A DNA stretch of 64,000 nucleotides, taken from positions 12,439,441-12,503,440 of the forward strand of contig ML664175.1 in NCBI GenBank assembly GCA_007570785.1, written 5' to 3'. The notes below the pieces were generated by a model that saw only the letters and a program-made list of their open reading frames with translations, made no database searches and was not told where the DNA came from. The translations under genes were made by a program, and so were the position numbers. Origin of the DNA: Antilocapra americana. Lineage: Eukaryota; Chordata; Mammalia; Artiodactyla; Antilocapridae. The first letter of the stretch is position 1. Every line of letters begins with the position of its first letter. Of this stretch, positions 21,024 to 32,420 are shown piece by piece.

Positions 21024-22804
21024 TCCCCATTGGTCACAAAGTGGCAGAAACTGCTTCAGGCCCAAAGCAGAATCAGATGGTAGCAATAAAACTGCCACCA
21101 ACTTCATCCAAATATTCTCCAAAGCTTGTTAGGGCTCTGTAAGTTGACTAGACAAAAAATCACTTGGCAAAGGCAGCACCCCTTTCTCCTCACGCTGCCA
21201 GGTCTTTTTGGCCCAGTTGGCAGGGTCAAGAATAGTAGGGAATCTGAGAGAAACTTGCCAACTCTTTAACCTTGCCTATTAGAATTATTGACTTATCAGG
21301 CTGGCACAAATAACTCCATCATTTTGCTCTAGCCACCCATACATGTCATCTATGGGATATACTTTCAGAAACCTGGAAATTACTAAGCAGACGTAGGAAG
21401 CTTATTTGCAAAAAAACCCATCTACCAACATCTCCCAGCTGTGGACACTGCTGAGGAAGTCTTAACACATCTACTAACATAAAGATTTACCCATCTTTAA
21501 TATCTCTTATAAGAAAAATACAATACAAAGAGAATATTCACACCACAATGGTCAAACAATAAAAGAAAAAAAAGGCACTTACGTGGGACACAAGTCTACT
21601 CAGAATAATCTTTATTCATTCCTTACCTGTATCATGGCTTTACACTTTTGTTATTAAACAAAGTATTTCTTTTTTAAATTTGATGTTCAAATTAAAAAAA
21701 AAAGAACAACAAGACGTGGCACAACTTGGTAGACATATGTACTGTTCTTTCTATGTAGTAAGCAGGTGGACTGTCAAAAAAGTTTGTTGAAATTACTTGA
21801 TACCATTTTCAGACACTTCACTGGCCAGCACAAGCTGCTGCAGTTTGAGATGGGATCTGCCAAATACCACGAGAACACAAGATGTTAGGGATTGTGAAAG
21901 AAGCAAATGATGATTCAGTGGCCACATCAGGAGAGCATGTTTTTTGCATCAATAGATCTGTGTTGAATATGAATAATAAAAAATTCACTTAGTTTTGAAA
22001 GTGGGCTGCTTTTTACTGCAGTCCCATCCACATGCCACATGATGATCAGGGCTGCAAAACTAGATGACATCCAGTCAGGCTTGCTTTCAGATCTTTTTGA
22101 AGTCCAGCACCTGTTTTTCCTGGCTACTTGGAGGCTAGGATGGATTTGCACTTTAAACTACCACACTCCATGCAGCAGAACACAGCCACAGCTCAACAGC
22201 CTGAGTATTTACTAACAAACTTTGGCAAGTATAATGGGGGAACAGAGAAACTAATAAATGTGAATGACTTGAGAACGTGGGGGGAAAAATTCATATGTGG
22301 AGGAACGCTCCAAGTTGTCATCTAAAATATATGCAGTACTCTCTGCACACAGGCTTGCAATGCCTTCTCAGGGGAAAATCTCCTGGTTCTATGGTGTGGG
22401 AATCTCACTATGACACAAAAGGATCAGTCCTGCAGTGACTTCTATTTGCTATTCCTCTTGCCAACTACATCCAGCAAATACCAAAAGAAAAAGCAAATCC
22501 TGAAGCTCTTTCCTAGATTAAAAAAAAAAACTAAAACAAAAAACTGTTCAGTGTTTACTCATGTCCTTTTAAATCTAGATCTGGGAATGCCACGACAAAT
22601 GTCTTTTATTTTTAAAATATGTGTCTTAATAGGACTTGAATATTGGACACATGTTGGACCATCCGGAAAATTCTCTGGTAACTTCAGTAATTCATATAGC
22701 ATATTTCCTAAGAACACTCCTGTTTTAAAGCAAATCCGTGCTTGTAAAATCCTTATAATTATTAAATTTTTGTTTTACAACTTACAATATACTTCCAGAT
22801 ACTT
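21024..22804. other. No gene seen; unassigned sequence
   Basis: Plus-strand frames up to 146 codons (22,410-22,850) are AT-rich and lysine/phenylalanine-rich with no recognisable domain. The A/T runs at about 21,690 and 22,520 are simple sequence. Confidence 0.45.
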
Positions 22805-22945
22805 TGATTTGACTTTTACAACAACTCTAGAAAATGATTTATCAGTATGAATACTATGAACATTTCTACTTTACAGATGTGAAAACTGAGGAAATTTCTC
22901 TAAGATTACAAGAGGCAGGCTCCAAACTACAGATTTCCACCTAAT
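22805..22945 (+). repeat. MIR SINE
   Basis: MIR 3' half with 'atttctactttacagatgtgaaaactgagga' and a degraded 'aagattacaagaggcaggctccaaac' block. Confidence 0.7.
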
Positions 22946-24019
22946 AGTTTGTCTAGCCAAATATAGTTTACTAGAGATATGAAAAATAAGACACACAAAG
23001 GTAAGCAGTTATGATGAAACCAGGTTTAATCTGGCAAAGGGCTGTGCTATCCATATCTACAGATGGTGATCCTGATGATGGTTTTTCTAAATATGAACAT
23101 CCATCAGTACCATTTTTATAATGTAAAACACATGGTTTCATTCTGCTCTTTCACATTTGGCAGAAAACAGAGCTTTAGCCTGCAGTACCAGACTTAAAGA
23201 ACATCAACTACCATAATCCAAAATATCTTGCTCATAAAGTTCTTAGAGAACAAGGAAAAACCTAAGCTTAGAAACATCTTCACTCAAGTAGTAAGGCAAA
23301 TAAATCACTTACTCTCCTTATATTTCTCCATCCATGATGTGGGTAATATGGTTAAATTACACTAGCTTTTCCCCTCCTACTCAACTGAGAAATGTCACCC
23401 AAGAGCGTAAATTAATCAAATTAAGTCCTTCTGAAGGAAGTACTGCTTTGTGGTATTGCAGATTCAGTTACTAGGTGTAACTAAAGTGGCCTCTAGCAGT
23501 CATTGCATTGTGAGGTGAAGCAAATAGAATGAAGTTTGAGGAAAAACAAATTAAGAGATGATTTAGGAATTTGTAGCCTCATTTATTTACATCTGAGTTT
23601 CTATTTTCACTAACAGAAATTTTTTTTTTAACAGTAGCCATGTAAACTAGGTCAGTGTTGAAACCTTCCTTTTGCTTCAAAGAGGAGTTGAAATGTACTC
23701 GGCACACAGTCCGTTCCTGACTCCCAGATCGGTGCCCAGAAAACTTTCTTTTTCAGCCTGTTGGTCAGCGAGAGGACTGTATTAAACCTCAGATGGCAAA
23801 GGCGCACCATCTGCTTAATTATGAAGTGGGAATTGGGAAACAGAAAATTGTTGCCTCTCTATTTTCAGAACCCTCTCTCTAGGTACGTTCCAAAAAACAC
23901 TGAGCCAACTCTGTTCCTCAAGTTGTGCTCAACTCCCACCTGGCCTGCTGACCAGAGAAAGGCAACAGGGGGGTTTCAATCCCTTCTAACCTGTAATCAC
24001 TTCCCTCTAGTAGAAGGTC
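22946..24019. other. No gene seen; unassigned sequence
   Basis: Only a T-run (about 23,622-23,630) and short open frames. No exon or repeat recognised. Confidence 0.45.
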
Positions 24020-24243
24020 TATGTGTGTATGCTCAGTCACTTCAGTCACATCCATCTCTTTTCGAACCCATGGGCTGTAGCCCACCAGGCTCCTCTGGCC
24101 ACGGGATTCCCCAGGCAAGAATACTGGAGTGGGTTGTCATGCCCTTCTCCAGGGGATCGTACCAATCCAGGAACTGAACCCACATCTCCTTCAGCTCTTG
24201 CACTGTAGGCAGATTCTTTACCCCTGAGCCACTGGGGAAGCCC
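24020..24243 (-). mobile_element. Bov-tA SINE, near full length
   Basis: Read on the plus strand this runs from 'gtgtgtatgctcagtcacttcag' through 'tctccaggggatcgtaccaatcc' to 'ctgagccactggggaagccc', the complement of the tRNA-like 5' start. Confidence 0.93.
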
Positions 24244-24399
24244 AGTAGAAGGGGGAAGGTCCCCTAAATCCTGTAGCTACAAACTTAGGATGCCAGGGAA
24301 AAGCCATGTAAGAGGACCAAAGCCAGGAGTGAAGCTATGAAAATCTCATCCGCATCTTTACTCCAGTTACTCTCTTAATTCACCTGTGGTTCGCCTCTA

Positions 24400-24890
24400 T
24401 ATTGTGTCTGTTGACACTGTCACCATGTTCATCCATTCTTCTCCTGGGTTGGGTAATCGTCTTTATGATCATGACCTTGAACTCTTTATTGGGTAGACTG
24501 CTTATCTCCACTTTTGTATAGTTCTATTTCTGAACTATACAACCATACAGTATACAACTATACTGTCTGGACCCACTGTTTGGGACATGCTCCTCTGTCT
24601 CCTCATATTGCCCAGTTCTCAGTGTTTATCTCTAGGGGGCAGGTCAGTCAGTTGTGTCTGGATCTTGGAGGAGTGGCCATATACAGGGGACCTCCTCTGG
24701 GGCCCAGCAGCACTCTCTCCTCTGGTCACCAAAGCCATATGCTTTCAGGGTGCTCCCTACATGGACTGGGTGGGCCCTTCTGTTGTGGTGGGGTAACTAC
24801 TGTGGGTGCACTGTTGGCGGGCTGACCCCTGGTCAGTTGGCTCCTAGGCCTTGGGGTATAAAGGTGGTGGGGGAGTTCTCAGGGCATGAA
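24400..24890 (-). mobile_element. L1 5' end fragment (5' UTR and ORF1 start)
   Basis: On the minus strand the right-hand part (24,570-24,890) reads like an L1 5' UTR with 'ccacaacagaagggcccaccc' and 'gctgctgggccccagaggag'. The left part then reads 'gataaagagttcaaggtcatg'-like ORF1 sequence and 'gagaagaatggatgaaca'. Most interspersed L1s keep only 3' ends, so a 5' piece is less usual. The subfamily is older than the young ruminant L1s in this window. Confidence 0.6.
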
Positions 24891-24897
24891 CCACATT

Positions 24898-25072
24898 TTT
24901 AATGTTTATGTGATTGCACCAGATCTTAGTTGCAGCACATGGAATCTTGGATCTTAGTTGTGGCATGTGGACTCTTAGCTGTGGCAGGTGGGATCTAGTT
25001 CCCTAACTGGGGATCAAACCTGGGCTCTCTGCATTGGGAGTGCAGCATCTTAGCCACTGAATCACCCAATAA
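24898..25072 (-). mobile_element. CHR-type tRNA SINE with internal duplication
   Basis: The plus strand reads 'atcttagttgcagcacatggaatcttggatcttagttgtggcatgtgg', then 'ggggatcaaacctgggctctctgcattggg'. The 'atcttagttgtggcatgtgg' block is partly repeated, lengthening the tail side. Confidence 0.85.
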
Positions 25073-25092
25073 TAAGGACAACACCCTATTTT

Positions 25093-25113
25093 TAAAATGC
25101 CAATGGCATTTTA
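25093..25113. repeat. Short perfect palindrome
   Basis: TAAAATGCCA and its reverse complement TGGCATTTTA flank a single A. It lies just downstream of the minus-strand open fragment at 25,125-25,334. Confidence 0.75.
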
Positions 25114-25124
25114 TACATCTTGAA

Positions 25125-25334
25125 CTAGCAATAATGGGCACTACACTCAACTTCCATTTTATCACTCCTTGCTAGACCAAAATCTTCTGGGGTCTTCCCC
25201 TCCAGTGAGTCTAATGAGTGTTTGTGAATTAACTGTTCTCCAACATAGATTTTATGTGTAATAAGAGACATTTGTTCCCCTGTGACTGATTCTCTAACCA
25301 AATGTTCAACTGACTTTCTGGTTCCCAAGTACAG
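25125..25334 (-). pseudogene. Unassigned open fragment, weakly ubiquitin-like
   Basis: About 69 codons are open on the minus strand between two stops, with no ATG at the left end. Residues include SVEHLVRESVTGEQMSL, then HKIYVGEQL, then GKTPEDFGLARSDKMEVECS. The spacing of 'IYxGEQL' and 'TPEDFGL..SDKMEV' recalls the second half of a ubiquitin-like fold, where a 'F.G..L' turn is followed by an acidic helix and a last strand. I cannot match it to a named protein. No splice donor is obvious, and the frame upstream is closed. It could be a decayed retrocopy, a terminal exon or chance. Confidence 0.3.
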
Positions 25335-26584
25335 TCAGAGATAGAAAATAACTTAGTTACTTGAGGTGGAAAATCTTTGACAAGACCTATTCTGTGCTGC
25401 AGGCTTGGTATTTCTCAAGTTGTAAAGCTTTTCTTTGACCTCTAGGCCAACGCCTCTTCCAACAGACACTGTAGGGCGGGCCTAGGGACTTTAGGCTCCC
25501 TTCCCAGGCGTTCCTTATTTTGATTCATCTATTTTTCTCTTTGCCTCTCCAGGCAACTTCCTGGTCAACATCCAGGATTTTTTCCTCCCTTAAAATATGT
25601 TCACCTGGAGAAAGATGAAATTTGAATATAGACCAACCAAAATAAAGATGTGCATAATGGAATTCAGTGTATGGTATTTGCATTAGTTGAGTGGGAATAA
25701 ATGTACTTGGACTTGCAGAGTATCTTTTTCCAAAAAGAAAAAGAGGTCACTGCTATATACTTCAGAACAAGGAAAGCACCAAACTCAGTGCCAAGGACAC
25801 ACAGAGGTGAACACAAAAGCTTGAGGAGCAAGGCAGAAGTGCAGGGAGAGGTGGACAGGGCGAAGTTGAAATATGAAAGAGAGGGCTTTGCTTGCCTTCA
25901 CACATCCCTCAAAGGCCTTCTCTGTTAAGAATCTTAAAAATCTAGCCTAACACTGAAGTTAAGGAATGCAAATCTTTCACATAAAACCTGTTTCATTGAG
26001 GTTTAGTTCTCTAAAATGTTGTGTTGTTGTCACATTTTCTCTCGATAGCCTACTTTCTGTGCACCATTGGAGAGAGGAGGAAAATTCCCAAGACAGTAAA
26101 AGATCAGACTTTGGGTGGGTCTCTATGACCTCAACTCACTGCTTTTTTATTGTGTAGCATCAAATGAAAGGAGAAGATAATATATTTACAATCATCTTTG
26201 CAAATAACTGCCCTTTTCCTACTTCTTTCTTCTAATTTACTTGGACACTTTAAGTTAAAATTAAAGCTAATTTTATACTGTTTAATTTTTATTTAGGGAT
26301 AAGGATCAAGGGAGTGTTTCAGAAAAGTCTTAAAGGAACATAATATTTAGATTCAATAAATACTAGCAGCCCTGAGAGTAGCCAGTTAATAGGCAAGAAG
26401 AATCAACAAGTATGAAAGAACCAAGAACACAAACTAGCATGTCATTTTTATTCATCAGTTCATCTATTTTCATACTGCAGAGCTATGACCACAGCCTGCA
26501 AAATAATTTGAAGCAATTTATTTGGGGGAAAAAAGAAATATCTAAAATGTCTAACTTTTCATGAAGGACAATCAAGAAAAAAAG
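25335..26584. other. No gene seen; unassigned sequence
   Basis: A 75-codon plus-strand frame (25,701-25,928) and a 63-codon one (25,966-26,157) have no recognisable domain. No repeat identified. Confidence 0.45.
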
Positions 26585-27205
26585 AGGCCCAGTCTATACT
26601 ACCCAAGGCAATCTAGAGTCAATGCAATCATTATCAAAATACTAATGACACACACTCCAATGTTCACATAGCATTATTTACAACAGCCAAGATATGGAAG
26701 CAGCCTGAGCATCCATCAACAGATGAACAGATATATATATGAAATATTGCTCAGCCGTAAAGAAAGAATAAAATTTGTTCTTTTGGCAACAACATAGATC
26801 GGCCTGGAGGAGATAATGCTTAGTGAAATAAATCAGATAGAGAAAGACAAATACTATATGTCATCACTTATATGCAGAATCTAAAAAATAAAACAAACAT
26901 GAATACAACAAACATGTACAGACACAGACAGCAAACTAATGGCTACCAGTGGAGAGGGGGAAGGAGGAGGAACAAATTGGCGTAGGGGACTAAGAGGTAC
27001 AAGTTACTATGTATAAGATAATCAAGTTATCAGTATACATTATACAACACAAGGAATAGAGTCAATATTTTATAGTAACTTCAAATAGACTATAATCTAT
27101 GCAAATTTTAAATCACTACTTTGTATTCCTGAAACTAATATTACACTGTAAATCAACTGTACCTCCACTACATTTTTTAAATACAAAAATTAAAAATAAA
27201 AAAAA
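26585..27205 (+). mobile_element. L1 3' end with ORF2 C-terminal region
   Basis: It starts in the ORF2 region ('actacccaaggcaatctagagtcaatgcaatc') and jumps to 'atttacaacagccaagatatggaagcagcc' and 'ggcctggaggagataatgcttagtgaaataa'. It ends in the 3' UTR with 'ctgtaaatcaactgtacctcc' and an A-rich tail. An internal deletion joins the first 60 bases to the rest. Confidence 0.88.
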
Positions 27206-27382
27206 TTTAAGAGGCTTAATTAAGTGGGCAGAAGAGACACTTCTCCCCCATAGAGAGGGGGGTTTAGAAGCCACGGTACATTATTAAATGTGTTTAGTCC
27301 ATTGGAAGCACTTTCCCTAAAGCAATCAGGGAATACTACTCAAAAATGTAGTATTTGGATTTGAAAAAACCTAAGCAGGACA

Positions 27383-27615
27383 CAAGTGTGTATGCTCAGT
27401 TGCGGCGTTTGACTCTTTGCAACCCTATGGACAGGCTCCTCTGTCCATGGGATCCTCCAGGCAAGGATACTGGAGTGGGTTGCCATGTCCTCCTCCAGGG
27501 GTTCTTACCCGACCCAAGGATAGGATCCAAGGATGGGACCCAAGGATCAAACCCAAGTCTCTTGGGTCTCCTGCATTGGCAGGCGGTTCTTTACTAGCCC
27601 ACCTGGAAAGCCCAA
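27383..27615 (-). mobile_element. Bov-tA SINE with internal tandem repeat
   Basis: The complement of a Bov-tA, expanded by three tandem copies of a 'acccaaggat' unit between 27,511 and 27,551 next to the B-box region. AAGCAGGACACA (27,373-27,384) before it and AAGCAGAGCACA after it look like a diverged target-site duplication. Confidence 0.9.
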
Positions 27616-27767
27616 GCAGAGCACAGAACTTTGCAAAAGAAAAGTAGTGCAAAAATAAACAGAACTAGATCTGACTCTTAGCACAAACCATGTAATCTCC
27701 ATGGGCTACAGCTTTCTCTTCTGAACAACAGAGATAACAGAATATCCTTCAGTTGGCAAACATGAGG

Positions 27768-27890
27768 TGTTTTTTTTTTTATTATTTTATTGGATTATAG
27801 TTGATTTACAATGCTGTGTTACTTTCAGCTGTACAGCAAAGTGATTCAGTTATATACATATTCACTCTTTTTTCAGGTTCTTTTCTCATA
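27768..27890 (-). mobile_element. L1 3' end, short
   Basis: The T-run, then 'attggattatagttgatttacaatgctgtgttac' and 'cagctgtacagcaaagtgattcag', are the reverse complement of the artiodactyl L1 3' UTR. Confidence 0.85.
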
Positions 27891-28639
27891 TAAATGAGAA
27901 GATAATCCACACAGAGCCCACGGTGGGCAGAGGCACATCCTCACTCATGATTAACTCCCACCCTTCCTGAGGGGGCACTGTTCTGACTTCACATAGTCAA
28001 GAAACAACCTTTCTTACAGGTGCAACCAAACTATGACCTGAACTAAAAGCATTCGGCCACTCTAACCTCTTTCTAAAAAATGGTAGGTGTGATGTAGGTG
28101 TCTCCAAAGTACCTTCTACGTCAAAAATTCTAAAGTGGATGGCATTTATATTCATGAGTGAAACGCCTCTAGTTTCCTTTAGTGCCATCCTTGTGCAGTA
28201 TTTTTAACTGAGATTTGTTAACCCCATAGGAAAAAATTCAAAATCATTTTCTCTGCTCTGAAACTGTCTTTTAGAAAAACTGTTTATCCCTTAAAAGTGT
28301 CATAGAACTCACCAGTAAAACCATCTTGATATCTAAATTCACTTCAGGAGAGATGCACAGTATAGAAGTCTACTCAAGGATAGAATCAAAGATCCTAAAT
28401 AAAATATAAGTTCCAGGAACTCTTAGTTGTTTCTGTTTTAGGAAGTCTCTAATGGTTACCTTCTCCTCTCCATAATTTTCCCAGTAATAATAAATAGGTT
28501 GTCAGTTTTCTGGACCAATTTTATTTTTTAATGCATACATTGTTTCTGTAATGATTTCCTAAACTTTCCTTTTTTATTTTTAAATTCCTAAAATATATCC
28601 TAGCATTTCATCAATGATTTTTAAAACTTTATGTTTCTT
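27891..28639. other. No gene seen; unassigned sequence
   Basis: A 63-codon minus-strand frame (27,997-28,188) has no recognisable domain. No repeat identified. Confidence 0.45.
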
Positions 28640-28740
28640 ACAAATCTTGTTTCTAAATTGAAGTATAGTTGACTTAAAATATGATTAGTTTCAGATGCCC
28701 AACATAGCAATTCAATATTTTTATAGATTATTTTCTCCTA
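28640..28740 (-). mobile_element. Old L1 3' end fragment
   Basis: 'aattgaagtatagttgacttaaaatatgattagtttcagatgcccaacatag' is a diverged antisense L1 3' UTR. Confidence 0.65.
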
Positions 28741-29334
28741 ACCTTTTTTTAAAAAAGAAAATCAACATTCAAAAACAAAATCTGACATCTAATTATTTCA
28801 CAGCAGGCGAATATAATGTGAACATATGAAGATGAAAAAAAGTACTTTCTTGGGTACACAGAATACTTACTACTTGCACATGAAACTCTTGATTCTATTA
28901 GTTGTTAGAGCTCAATTGGTTAAGCATTAATTTTCAGCTTTTATCTTAATATCAGAAAATAGAATGGCCAAACTACTTTTTATTCCCTGCAATGCAAGAT
29001 GACTGAGGAAAAACAAGGGAAGGCAAAGAGAGGTGCCAGGAATGGGACTAATTATTGATAACGGGACACTATTCTCCCATACCCTCACTTGGCAATTGGA
29101 GGGGTATTTAATTTAGCCTGTGTGGATGCTAAGAAAAGATAGCACATTCACCAATTACCAGAATCCCAAGGCTTCCTAAGTGTTATTCATGGTTCAGACA
29201 AATAGCTGAATTAAAGAGTTATATTGCAATTTCCTCTGCTTTCACATAAAACTCCCTCTAAAACTAAGGCAATAATTCTGGGGTAGATGGACCAGGCTTT
29301 TTCCAGTACTGGCTTGTTTATTTTCTGAAAGCCC
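28741..29334. other. No gene seen; unassigned sequence
   Basis: AT-rich, with no exon or repeat that I recognise. Confidence 0.45.
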
Positions 29335-30046
29335 CGCCCCTCTTTTTTTTGGCCACACCCTGCAGCCTGCAGGATCTCAGTTCCCTTATCAGAGTTGAAG
29401 CCGGGAAGCAAACTGTTTACAATAGCCAGGACAGGGAAGCAATCTAGATGTCCATCGGCAGACATGGATAAGAAAGCTGTGGTACATCAACGCAATGGAA
29501 TATTACTCAGCTATTAAAAAGAATGCATTTGAACCAGTTCTAATGAGGTGGATGAAACTGGAGCCTATTATACAGAGCAAAGTAAGTCAGAAAGAAAAAC
29601 ACCAATACAGTATATTAACGCATATATATGGAATTTAGAAAGATGGTAATGATGACCTTATATTCGAGACAGCAAAAGAGACACAGATGTAAAGAACACA
29701 CTTTGGGACTCTGTGGGAGAAGGCAAGGGTGGGATGATTTGAGAGAATAGCACTGAAACATGTATATTATCATATGTGAAACAGATCGCCAGTCCAGGTT
29801 CGATGCATGAGACAGGGTGCTCAGGGCTGGTGCGCTGGGATGACCCGGAGAGATGGGATAGCGAGGGAGGTGGGAGGGGGGTTCAGGATGGGGAACACAT
29901 GTACACCCATGGCTGATTCATGTCAATGTATGGCAAAAACCACAACAAAATTGTAAAGTAATTAGCCTCCAATTAAAATAGGTAAATTTTTTAAAAGAGA
30001 GGGGGAAAAAAATTCTTAACCACTGGATCACCAGGAAAGTCTTTCA
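29335..30046 (-). mobile_element. CHR-type tRNA SINE split by a young L1
   Basis: The SINE tail and middle lie at 29,335-29,412 ('ggccacaccctgcagcctgcaggatctcag'). Its 5' head lies at 30,008-30,046 ('cttaaccactggatcaccaggaaagtc'). The L1 listed separately interrupts it. Confidence 0.8.
29413..30007 (+). mobile_element. Young ruminant L1, 3' end
   Basis: It starts in the ORF2 end ('caatagccaggacagggaagcaatc', 'gaatattactcagctattaaaaagaatgc') and runs through the 3' UTR with the G-rich block 'gcgagggaggtgggaggggggttc' to 'gcctccaattaaaataggtaaa'. The 3' UTR closely matches the antisense copy that ends the window at 63,757-64,000. Confidence 0.92.
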
Positions 30047-30756
30047 AATGTAGCTAAAAACACATGGTCTTAGTACTTCCTTACACATTTGACTATCACT
30101 TTATAGTATGCAAGACACTTTTATGTAATTAGAATTATTTGATTCCCGGAGTGTTTTTTCCTACTGAGATTCTTAGCAAAAGTTTGGCTCCCACTTCTAA
30201 ATCCCTCATTCTGCTAAGCAGAATTGCAGTATTTCTCCTCTTTTCACTTTTAACTGTGCTTTCTAGATCTTTAAGAAGAGGAGGTGCATCATTGAGCATC
30301 TGGCCACTATCAAGGATCTATCAAGAAGTACAACTGCAGGGTATGTCCTGCTACCAAAACATTTGGTCCAGCTTCTTCTGCCCCTTCTGCACCCATGGGC
30401 CATATATGAGTCTTTAGAATGATGACCTAATGGTCCAAGCCACCCTAATAGTGAAAAAAAAGAACTAAGGAAAGAGTATACTTAAAACACTGGTGGCTGG
30501 TATTTTCATTTTTCAACAACAACAACAAAAAAAATACATTCATTAAAAACAGAATGAACCAAATGCTACAATTTCTACTTACTCAAGTAAATGAGATTCT
30601 TATTTTAATTTTGTGGGTTGTGACATGATATACACTAAATTATTTTAAAAATGAAGAAAACTATTAGTATTTTCAAAAGACAATGTTATAGAAAAGACCC
30701 CATTCAAACCAGGAGCAAAAGTTATAAAATACCAATAATATGCTTAATAAAAATGT
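30047..30756. other. No gene seen; unassigned sequence
   Basis: A 92-codon plus-strand frame (30,139-30,417) has no recognisable domain. An AAC microsatellite lies at about 30,516-30,530. Confidence 0.45.
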
Positions 30757-30890
30757 AAGGGACTTTTCTGGCAGTCCAGTTGGTAAGACTTGGTGCTTCC
30801 AATGCAGGGGATGCAGGTTTAATCCCTGCTCAGGGAACTAAGATCCCAAGTGCCAAGCAGTATGACCAGAAAAATAATATATATAAAAAA
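30757..30890 (+). mobile_element. CHR-type tRNA SINE
   Basis: Head 'gggacttttctggcagtccagttgg', B-box 'ggtttaatccctgctcaggg', and an AT-rich tail ending 'aataatatatataaaaaa'. Confidence 0.88.
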
Positions 30891-30894
30891 TTTG

Positions 30895-31700
30895 ATAAAA
30901 CCATGTATGAAAAAACATAAGATTTACTGAAGGTCTTAAAAGAAGAAAACTGATGGAGATGTTCACTGTGTTTATAGATTTAAAAAGATATGACTATAAA
31001 AATGTTCACCTTTCCAAGTTCCCTCCATAGTCTATAAAACTGTTAATTATCATATGTGAAATCAATCGCCAGCCCAGGGTTGATGCTCGGGGCTGGTGCA
31101 CTGAGATGACCCAGGGGGAGGGAATCGGGAGTGAGGAGGGAGGGGGGTTCTGGAGGGGGAGCATATGTATACCCATGGCAGTTTCATGTCAATGTATGGC
31201 AAAACCACCACAATAAAGTAAAGAAAATTTAAAAAAAAAACTACAGTCCAAATTCTAAAGAGATTTTCTTCTGGAACTTTGACATGTTGATCCTAAATTC
31301 TATCTGGAAGAGTAAATGAAGATGAATTGCCAAGAATTCATTTAAGAAGGAATATAATTAGGGAGGTCTTGCCCAAACAAACATGAAAACATATTCTAAA
31401 ACTAGAGTAATTACATAGTCTGGTATTGGTAACTGGTTCAAGAATACAGAAAAGGATCAAAGGAACAGAAGATGCCAGAAACAAATTACACATGTGAATT
31501 TAATATGGGATAGAGGTAGCACTTTAGAACAGAGCATGAAGACTGCATTATTTAACAACTTATTTTTAGAATCATTAAATATCGATTGAAAAAAGTTATA
31601 TGACTCCTCATGCCAGATAAGTAAATTTCAGATGACACAGGAGTTCAACTTCGAAAATACAGAAACGTTCTAGAGAAAATTTGTACATGATTATACAATT
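30895..31700 (+). mobile_element. Old L1 ORF2 segment, split by a young L1
   Basis: Decayed ORF2 sequence at 30,895-31,044 continues at 31,243-31,700. The second part has the recognisable run 'gggaggtcttgcccaaacaaacatgaaaacatattctaaaactagagtaatt' and 'caaaggaacagaagatgccagaaacaaatt'. The gap is filled by the 197-bp young L1 3' end. Confidence 0.7.
31045..31241 (+). mobile_element. Young ruminant L1, 3' UTR only
   Basis: A severely 5'-truncated copy with 'atcatatgtgaaatcaatcgccagcccag', the G-rich block and 'accaccacaataaagtaaag' plus A-tail. It sits inside an older L1. Confidence 0.9.
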
Positions 31701-31794
31701 TGGGGGTAAGAAAGACAACAGGGTAAAGAACCACCACCACTACCTCCACAAAGAAAAAGACCCATTACTTATGAATCCAGACCTCCAGTATTTT

Positions 31795-31935
31795 TCAGAG
31801 AGTTGTAGATCAGCCACTGGGTGAAATCATTTGGAACCCTTGTGAAAACTACATTCCTGAGCCTCATCCCAAACCTGCTGGATCACCTCCCCAGGTGAAT
31901 GTGATACCCCACAATACATCAGAGGCCTCTGGTCC
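31795..31935. repeat. MER-type DNA transposon relic
   Basis: 'ttggaacccttgtgaaaactacattcctgagcctcatcccaaacctgctgg' followed by 'cctccccaggtgaatgtgatacc' follows the general order of short hAT/MER elements. The match is loose. Confidence 0.4.
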
Positions 31936-32271
31936 AGGGAACACCACCAAAGTGGAGAGAGGGGAAGAAAGACTCAGGTCACAAGGCATCACCAGGCCGC
32001 AGCAGCCTTGCAGTAGCTGAAGGCTCCCAGGTGTTGTACATACAATGGTTCCACTTTTGTAAAGTCCCCTGGGAACTATTTTCCTTTTTAAGGAAGTCAG
32101 CTGTATTAAACAAATTTTTCCCCCATCCCTCTCCTTTTTTCACACCAAAAAAGCCCCCAAGCCTCTTAATTTCAGTCATTTGCTGCAGCATGGCAAAAAT
32201 ACATCCTAGTCAGTTCGCTTTAGACATTGCATCAAATTATGGCATAGTCATCAATTCTTAAATATCTATTC
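31936..32271. other. No gene seen; unassigned sequence
   Basis: Overlapping 70- and 76-codon frames on opposite strands (31,979-32,261) show no recognisable domain. Confidence 0.45.
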
Positions 32272-32420
32272 ACAGTGACTCTCAGCACTGGCTTCTTTTA
32301 GAGTCACCCAGGAAGCTTTGAAAAGTCATATAGTGTGCACCTGAGTTCCACCCCCAGGGAACCTCGATTTCAACTAGTCTAGGATTGACAGTTTTTAAAA
32401 AGATGCACAGGTGCTTAACT
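32272..32420 (+). mobile_element. MER5A-like hAT element
   Basis: It runs from 'cagtgactctcagcactgg' through 'agagtcacccaggaagctttgaaaa', 'gttccacccccagggaacctcgattt' and 'gacagtttttaaaaagatgcac'. This is the MER5A order, truncated before the right terminal repeat. Confidence 0.7.

Noticed and set aside
21596..22330. Possible second processed pseudogene (an AATAAA reads on the minus strand near 21,617)
   Set aside because: No protein-like frame that I recognise lies upstream of it, and there is no clear poly(A) or target-site duplication.
22410..22850. 146-codon plus-strand frame
   Set aside because: Low-complexity K/F/L-rich translation of AT-rich DNA with no homology I can see.
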